This document shows positions 45,059 through 50,884 of a stretch of 50,884 bases of DNA, in pieces. Location: the NCBI GenBank assembly GCA_000310025.1, contig FN648456.1, positions 134,722-185,605 on the forward strand, in the 5' to 3' direction. Position 1 is the stretch's first letter, and every line of letters begins with the position of its first letter. A program made the translations under genes and the position numbers. This stretch comes from Ectocarpus siliculosus (taxonomy: Eukaryota > Sar > Phaeophyceae > Ectocarpales > Ectocarpaceae). The notes beneath the pieces are model-generated. The model was given only the letters and a program-made list of their open reading frames with translations, had not been told where the DNA came from and did no database searches.

Positions 45059-46265
45059 GTGCCTACGGTGGGAGATTGACCACATCGGGAAAAGTGTGCG
45101 TCAATAGGAGTCCCGGCCCCCATGTAAAGGCTGGGGCGCAGCGGTGGAAAATACGATTGAAAATAGGGGGGAGACATCGTTGACTGACGTGATTCAGGGC
45201 GATCATTACTTCTGTTCTCTCCTTGGAAGAAGTACACGAAGAAGCGCGTAGCACGATTGTTTATTTCGGTAGGAGCTATTTTTTCATACACAGCCATTTC
45301 GCTTCAAAAAAATCCAAACTTCCAACTTACGACGTTGTTGTATTTTTTGACAAAAAATTGGAAGCAATACGTTCAAAGTTTCTTGGTGCCAATATGTAGG
45401 GTCTGTGGTCTACGGATTTGGGAATTGGAAATTGCAAGTGAATATTAGTTGCAGTAAATATAAGAGTTCTTCTATGTTCTTCCCCCGGACATCGGCTCTT
45501 TTGCGAAAATGTGTCAGATTTGCGGTTGAAGGCTAGAGGCAACCCTCAGAGATCCTAGCGGATATAATGGGCAACCACGTGCAGATCCTGCCGACCACGT
45601 ACACATTGTACTTTCGGGGTGGGTTGCTTCTAAGCACGGCGACTGGGCGTTTCCGACAATATTCAACCTCTCCGAGCTCTTCGTCCATGTCCCCGTTTTC
45701 CCTGCACACAAACAACTCGTCTCCTTGACAGAATACGCCATGCGAAAACGACCTTCCCTCGCAATACAATGTAGTTTCCCGGCTCTTCTCCTTTCTCTTC
45801 TCTTCGCCTTAGAAATGCAAGATGTTCGTTGTATCGTCCACGATGCTTTTCGGACCACATAATATTCGTTGTCCAGTGCCATGCGTCCCGTGACAACCGC
45901 ACCGTGACCCCGACCGGACGTGTGCAAGTACATTTCGTGTCGCGCTCTTGTTGCAAAGTAAAAACAGCTCCTACAACAACACTACATTGGTACGCCAACG
46001 GCTGCACCTTCCCGACTCTACTTGCAGCCGAATGGATGTTTGAGTACGTTCCGCTACTTACTGGTGATAGTGCCGATGCTACGTTAGGCAGCCATTCTAT
46101 GCATACGAGCTACAGACAACTGGTTGCTTGACTCGCTTTCTTTAACATTGACTCCCGTGTGCTTCAACATATATTGCCATGGTTTCTTGAGTATGTAGAC
46201 TATGTCTTCATTCGGCATCGTACGGATATAATCTAGACTAATGTACGGCAGAGATAATCACGTCC
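45059..46265. other. No supported gene
   Basis: Several open frames of 60-140 codons overlap near 45514-46131 on both strands, but none has a recognisable motif, and frame preference is mixed. Nothing further is supported. Confidence 0.4.
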
Positions 46266-46638
46266 CGCGTGCGGCGTGGCCCCTCAGATCAGATTAGGAA
46301 AATGAACGATGTCATCAGTGGCTTGCTACTGCTGTATCTCTCCGTTTTTCGTGCTGACCTCTCAGAAACGGCTCCGTCACCTCCACGGGCATCGACAAAC
46401 TCTCACGGACTCTTTGGTTGTCACGAAGGCTTGGCCTTTGGCGGTTTGAAACGTTGAGAATGCTGGATCGCCGAGGCGGGGAGAGGACGACGATGCTCCT
46501 CCTCTTTGTTGGCCCGCTTGTCTTGAACTGGGTGTTGTTGTTGGGGGCTGCCGTTGTTGGCGCGATGCCTGAGAGGATGTGTGATGATGGGCATGTGCGA
46601 CAGACAGTGCTCGGCACGGCGAACACGAAGAAATGCCG
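46266..46638. repeat. Duplicated flank, partner of 29641-29997
   Basis: Collinear blocks as described for the partner. The copy here is slightly longer through small insertions. It marks the upstream edge of the DUSP-C duplication unit. Confidence 0.65.
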
Positions 46639-46841
46639 CCAGCGCGCATTCCAAAGGTTGCCGGAATACCATGCGAACCTCCTCACCCATGTGACGTTGA
46701 TCTCCAGGCAGGTGAATGTAGTCTACATGCGCCCGACAACAATAGGGCGTCCCTTTTCTGGACAGGGAACAGGGAACAGGAAACTAACTCGGAATTATTG
46801 CCTGATTGGCTGGCCAAACAAAATTACCTTCCTGGAAACAG

Positions 46842-46917
46842 GAAATGCCACACACGTTCACACGTTCCCTCAAACCTCAAACAGGGAACCTCAAACAGGG
46901 AACGTGTGTGGCATTTC
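46842..46917. repeat. Inverted repeat with perfect 18-base arms
   Basis: GAAATGCCACACACGTTC at 46842-46859 is inverted at 46900-46917. The 40-base loop holds 'gttccct' and 'cagggaac' repeats. Similar 'aacagggaac' runs lie at 46766 and 47778. Confidence 0.93.
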
Positions 46918-47140
46918 TTTATATTTATTTGGCTTTTTTTGGCCCCGACCCATGGGTCAGGCTGAGTCTTACGGCGTGATTATTTCGGAGATTTTTTTTT
47001 TCTCTCGGTCGGGGGTGGCCAGCACGAAAAAAAATATCAAGATCCAAACGACCGTCTTACGGTTCCTCGAGGTATATTTTTTTCTTAAGGAAAATTCCCG
47101 ACCCATGGTTCGGGAATCTCCGCGCGGTATTTCAAACTCG

Positions 47141-47161
47141 AATTATCGGGAATCCCGATAA
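47141..47161. repeat. Short palindrome
   Basis: ATTATCGGGA-A-TCCCGATAAT, 10-base arms. A second hairpin (ttcccgacccatggttcggg, then aa) lies at 47095-47116. Confidence 0.85.
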
Positions 47162-48305
47162 TCCAGTCAAATAATGCAGGAATCTCGAGTTAGAAATATG
47201 TCAAAAAGATGGCGATTTAGTTTACGCCGCACAATAATTTTCACTCCCTCGTTCACAAAAATTTGCCAACAGACCATAGGGCACGTGGAACACGGGCTCT
47301 TCGGTGGCAATTCAGGACGTGGTGGGATGTGTGTGATCACCCTCGGGCATGTGGCTGCCACAGGCTGCATGCTACCAGTTCAAGCAGTATACAAGCATTG
47401 CCGCCAGCATCTGGTGTCTCGCTTGGACTCGCATGCAAAAAAACGGCGGCGGATGGTCGCGAGGTGGGGAACATAATAAAGTGTCAAAGAAACGGCAAGC
47501 TGCCATGGACCACAACTCAAAAAGCTACAAGCCTTCCAGAGCACTGTCGAGGGTGCGGATTGCATGACGAGCTCCGCCTGTTCCTGCCGATACCTAGCAC
47601 ATGTATTTGATGTGTGCTCGTCAACAGGCTCCCTCGAAACCTACACCACCTCCTCCTTCCTCTACCACCCACTCGTCCCTCTGCATCCGATGGTTGTATC
47701 TGTTACCTTTGAGGACATGCGGGCCGCACGCGCGCGCTCAAGTGTGCCATGTTCTCTGAAAATGAGGTGACGACACCGAACAGGGAACAGGGAATTCCGA
47801 GTTCCTTGTTCCCTGTTTGGTCTAGAGCGTTAAGACACGCCCTAATACCGCCAGACACATGTCCCCGTGACGCACTCGACCCACTCACTGCTGCTGCTGT
47901 ATGGCAATGGATACAACAACAACTTCAATGGACGTTTCACACACCACAGATATTGTAACGACACCGGGGCGAGGTCCGCAAATAACTCTCCGGAATAACT
48001 GGAACATGCTACACTCTATCGGAGCTCACCTTTTACACGAGTGGCCGCCTTCTGTGGGGGCGTGATGGTCCGGACGCGCCCTTGGCTTCGATTCCAGCGT
48101 TCCAGCTTCCTGTAGGGCGCATGGAAAGACTGAACAAGACGTTCCTATTCCTGCTTCTTCCGCGATCGCTGCTCCTGTAGCAAACGTGTGGGTCCAATCC
48201 CCTCTGGGTCAAAGGGCAATGGGTCGGGGGCAGTGAGTTTGCTTTGCTTTGTTGGCTGGCTTCGGCGAGGCAGTTTTTTCATCAGTGTGAATCAGCGCTC
48301 ACAGC
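47162..48305. other. No supported gene
   Basis: Short open frames only, on both strands, without motif or splice support. A small inverted pair 'ggaacagggaattcc'-like lies near 47778-47818. Confidence 0.4.
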
Positions 48306-48570
48306 ACCTCTACCGGGTGGACCCATCGTGAGGAACATCGCAGTTTTGGTGGTGCCATGGTTGGTGGGGAACATGCACCGTTACCCCACTGGTGGGGTAG
48401 ATAACGAACGACCAAACACCTGACGTGGGTAGCGGATCTGCCCCCGCAATACTCCAATTGACACAAGACATGTGCGAATGTATTGCTGCGTTGCAGGGCT
48501 ATCGTGGGACCCATGGTGAGGCCGAACGACAAAGGTTTGGTGGTGCCACGGTCGGTGTGGTGAACAACGC
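48306..48570. repeat. Diverged direct repeat, about 195-base period
   Basis: 'ggacccatcgtgagg...ttggtggtgcca' near 48315-48360 recurs as 'ggacccatggtgagg...ttggtggtgcca' near 48508-48550. Each is followed by 'ggtgggg' or 'ggtgtgg' and 'aaca'. Confidence 0.65.
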
Positions 48571-49172
48571 ATAGTCTAGTATGCCCCACCAACTGTATCT
48601 CGCTGTACAGGACTCCAATCGAAGCACAAGCGCCATGGTTAGAGCGTGCTGCACAGCGTAAAGTGTCAATTGCAGGTTGGCATTTTTCTTAGCCACCGCC
48701 GGAGACTGGTGGATCTTTACGAAGTCCATGTTGCGCTTTCGTTGTTTACGATTTTACCCCGGAGACGCAGGACAGCTCCAACTTTCTTCATCTTTGTAAG
48801 GGAATTTCCTCGAAGTATTCCGTTTCTGTGTATATATACGTTCCATGGCGTCGGGTCTATACATTTCATCTTTGGTAGACCTGTACACGGACGGACGGGC
48901 GCCAACGAGATGTACGTGTGTCCCATACGTGCATATCTGTATGGGGATATAAAAAGGAGTAAGACACTGTACACCACTTGGTGACGTCACATAGGATGAG
49001 AAAACTTGAAAAAGTACCAGTAACCCGTATTTTATGTTATACATTTCAAATTTGTATCTCACGCCGGACCTCTTCCGCACTTCTGAGTTCGAATCGAAAA
49101 GCCAAACCGCCAACACCCTATTATTATCGGTCACCCTCGAAAAATTGTGACGTTTGTCACCAGTTCGTGATT
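48571..49172. other. No supported gene
   Basis: Only short open frames; no motif, RNA gene or clear repeat was seen. Confidence 0.35.
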
Positions 49173-50060
49173 CCTCGTCGTCAGCCTCCTCCATACTTGT
49201 GGACTACTTGTTGCAAATTCTGGGAATGAATCCCTTCATTCCGAGAGAGCCATAGGTCGGCATTCGGCCTTTTCATTTTTTATATGCATTTTTCTTCTCG
49301 TCACATTTTGCCGTTGCGATTGCCATCGTCGCTTAAGTGTTTGTGTGTCTTCAAACCTTCTTAGCCGGCCTTCAAACTTCTTGCTGATAAGTCTCCGTGT
49401 TAACTTCTCTGCGAATGAGTCATGTGTAGTTACGACCTGCGCTATGACTTTCACGATGGGTATTTTACCTCCCCTTCTTGCATTGGTGAGTACCTGCGTT
49501 TTAAGGAAGGATTGCGTTGTTAACGTACGACTTTTCCCCCCTTGCGTTTCCTTCCCCTTTCCTTCTTTGCGTACCACATGTATGTGTGTCCTTGATCGTC
49601 GTCGGCCTCCTCGATACTTGTGGATTACCTGATGCAAATTCTGGGATCCCTTCATTCCGAGAGAGCCATAGGTCGGCATCCGACCTTTTCTTTATATTAT
49701 ATATCTGTTTTTTTCTTCTCCTGAAGTTTTGCCGTTGCGCTTGCCGTCGTCGCTTAATAACTGTTTGTGTCTTCAAACCTTCTCAGCCGGCCTTCAAACT
49801 TCTTGTTGATAAGTCTCCGTGGAAACTTCTCCGCGCATGAGTCATATGAGTCATTCCCTGCGCTTGGACTTTCACCATGGGTATTTTACCTCCCTGTCTT
49901 GCATTGGTGAGTACCTGCGTTATCAGGAAGGATCGTTCCACCACGCAAACATCGACGTCTCCGTTTCTTAATTAATTCCCTTCCTTGCGGCGGTTTTCAC
50001 ACCGACTTTGAACGTGGGGTGTCATTTCCTCTCTTCGTACCTTCCTCGTCGACCTTCTCC
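49173..50060. repeat. Tandem duplication, two units of about 418 bases plus a remnant
   Basis: Unit 1 begins near 49173 and unit 2 near 49593. Both contain 'ccgagagagccataggtcgg', 'gccggccttcaaacttcttg', 'gataagtctccgtg' and 'cattggtgagtacctgcgtt'. A third start (tcctcgtcgac.ttctccat) near 50046 may be a truncated unit. Minus-strand frames in both units share RRLI.KKFEGRLRRFED, and the unit-1 frame is open for 147 codons, but unit 2 is broken by stops. Confidence 0.85.
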
Positions 50061-50640
50061 ATCGTTACGTACATAATATATTCCTCCATTTTTCGGCTTT
50101 TCGGTTACCGATAGACAAGACTGACATACATACATGTTGTCCCTTTCACCCTCCGACGGGACCGCGCGCTCGTCGAGTGCGGAAATTCTTCACCATCACG
50201 TCCTTGCCTCTCCCAACACCGTCCCTTCTCCCGCCGCTACAAATCCTCTCCCCTTCTTCTTCTGCTTTCCTTCCTCCCGGACACTCACCACCATCCGTCC
50301 TGGATGTTGGCCCCCAGCCCCATTGGGGGGCGGGGGGCCAATCCTTTACCCTAGTATTCTTCATTTACTGAAGCCGCTACTTACAAGAATTCCTGCTGTA
50401 CGTCCTCAATATTGCTTTACCAGGTTTCCCCCCCCTTTGTGGCGTGTGTCTTGGCCGCTGTGATGCAATGGTGCAGAGCTGCTGTATGTTGTGTGTTGTG
50501 CTTGCATCAACTTTACACTTCTACTGTACGGTCCTTGTCTGGCCATCGGAGCCTTGTGTACAGTGGTGCGAGGTTCATGGTGGTGGGGTAACTTGACACA
50601 AGTCCTGTTGCAGGATAGGGGCACCCCCTGAATAAGGGTA
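50061..50640. other. No supported gene
   Basis: Pyrimidine-rich sequence with short open frames on both strands. No motif is seen. Confidence 0.35.
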
Positions 50641-50659
50641 AATGTATCAAAACGGGTCC

Positions 50660-50884
50660 TCCCAGGGCTAATGGACACTCCCCCCCCCACAACGGACACC
50701 CCCCCCCAGACTAACGGGCACCACTCCCGACTAACGGGCACTCCCGACAAATCGGCACTCCCCCCACTAACGGGTACTCCCCCCCCCCATAGCAAGGCCC
50801 ACCCCTGGTGGTTCGGGGCACCCCCGCTCAACCAGGGGCACTCCCCGTCCACAACGGGCACCCCCCCCTCCATTGTGGGCACCC
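50660..50884. repeat. C-rich degenerate minisatellite, runs off the edge
   Basis: Repeated 'actaacgggcactcccc'-like units of about 16-22 bases with variable C runs. The repeat continues to the last base of the window. Confidence 0.85.

Overview
This is eukaryotic nuclear DNA, most likely from a brown alga or a related stramenopile. The evidence is indirect: GT-AG introns of a few hundred bases to about 1 kb, GC-rich exons, a mix of Ty1/Copia, DIRS-like tyrosine-recombinase and foldback elements, short TTAGGG-type interstitial tracts, and a GH88 carbohydrate-enzyme gene. No rRNA, canonical tRNA or bacterial-style operon is present. The species assignment is inference.

Layout. 1-2965 is the 5' part of a Copia retrotransposon on the minus strand (open Gag-protease-integrase frame plus a probable LTR). 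3675-4626 holds the last recognisable exons of a plus-strand GH88 unsaturated glucuronyl hydrolase. 6961-7396 has two well-bounded plus-strand exons of an unidentified, possibly secreted protein. The main content is three minus-strand paralogues in tandem: DUSP-A (10519-16347), DUSP-B (22536-28256) and DUSP-C (37320-44115). I rebuilt their exons by comparing the copies. Each has a low-complexity N-terminal exon, a short linker exon, a 39-base micro-exon, three exons that together spell a DUSP domain (the domain found in ubiquitin-specific proteases), and a charged helical tail. Splice phases agree at every junction in all three copies. The 5'-most exon of each gene was not found. No protease domain follows the DUSP domain.

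Parts of the upstream flanks are duplicated too (18.0-18.7 kb resembles 30.65-31.35 kb; 29.64-30.0 kb resembles 46.27-46.64 kb), so the locus grew by segmental duplication. Between copies B and C lies a decayed DIRS-like retrotransposon (about 32.0-36.95 kb) with a Gag-like ORF, reverse transcriptase, RNase H and tyrosine recombinase.

Small non-autonomous elements are common: two 220-base TA-flanked MITEs between A and B, a 126-base terminal-inverted-repeat element at 30.5 kb, a 68-base palindrome inside a B intron, and a 497-base foldback element with TAA duplications inside a C intron. The right end (44.6-50.9 kb) has no gene I can support; it holds a cluster of CCCATGGG palindromes, minisatellites, a tandem duplication of about 420 bases and a C-rich repeat running off the edge. 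A 100-base N gap (25779-25878) with degraded sequence on its left sits in a DUSP-B intron.
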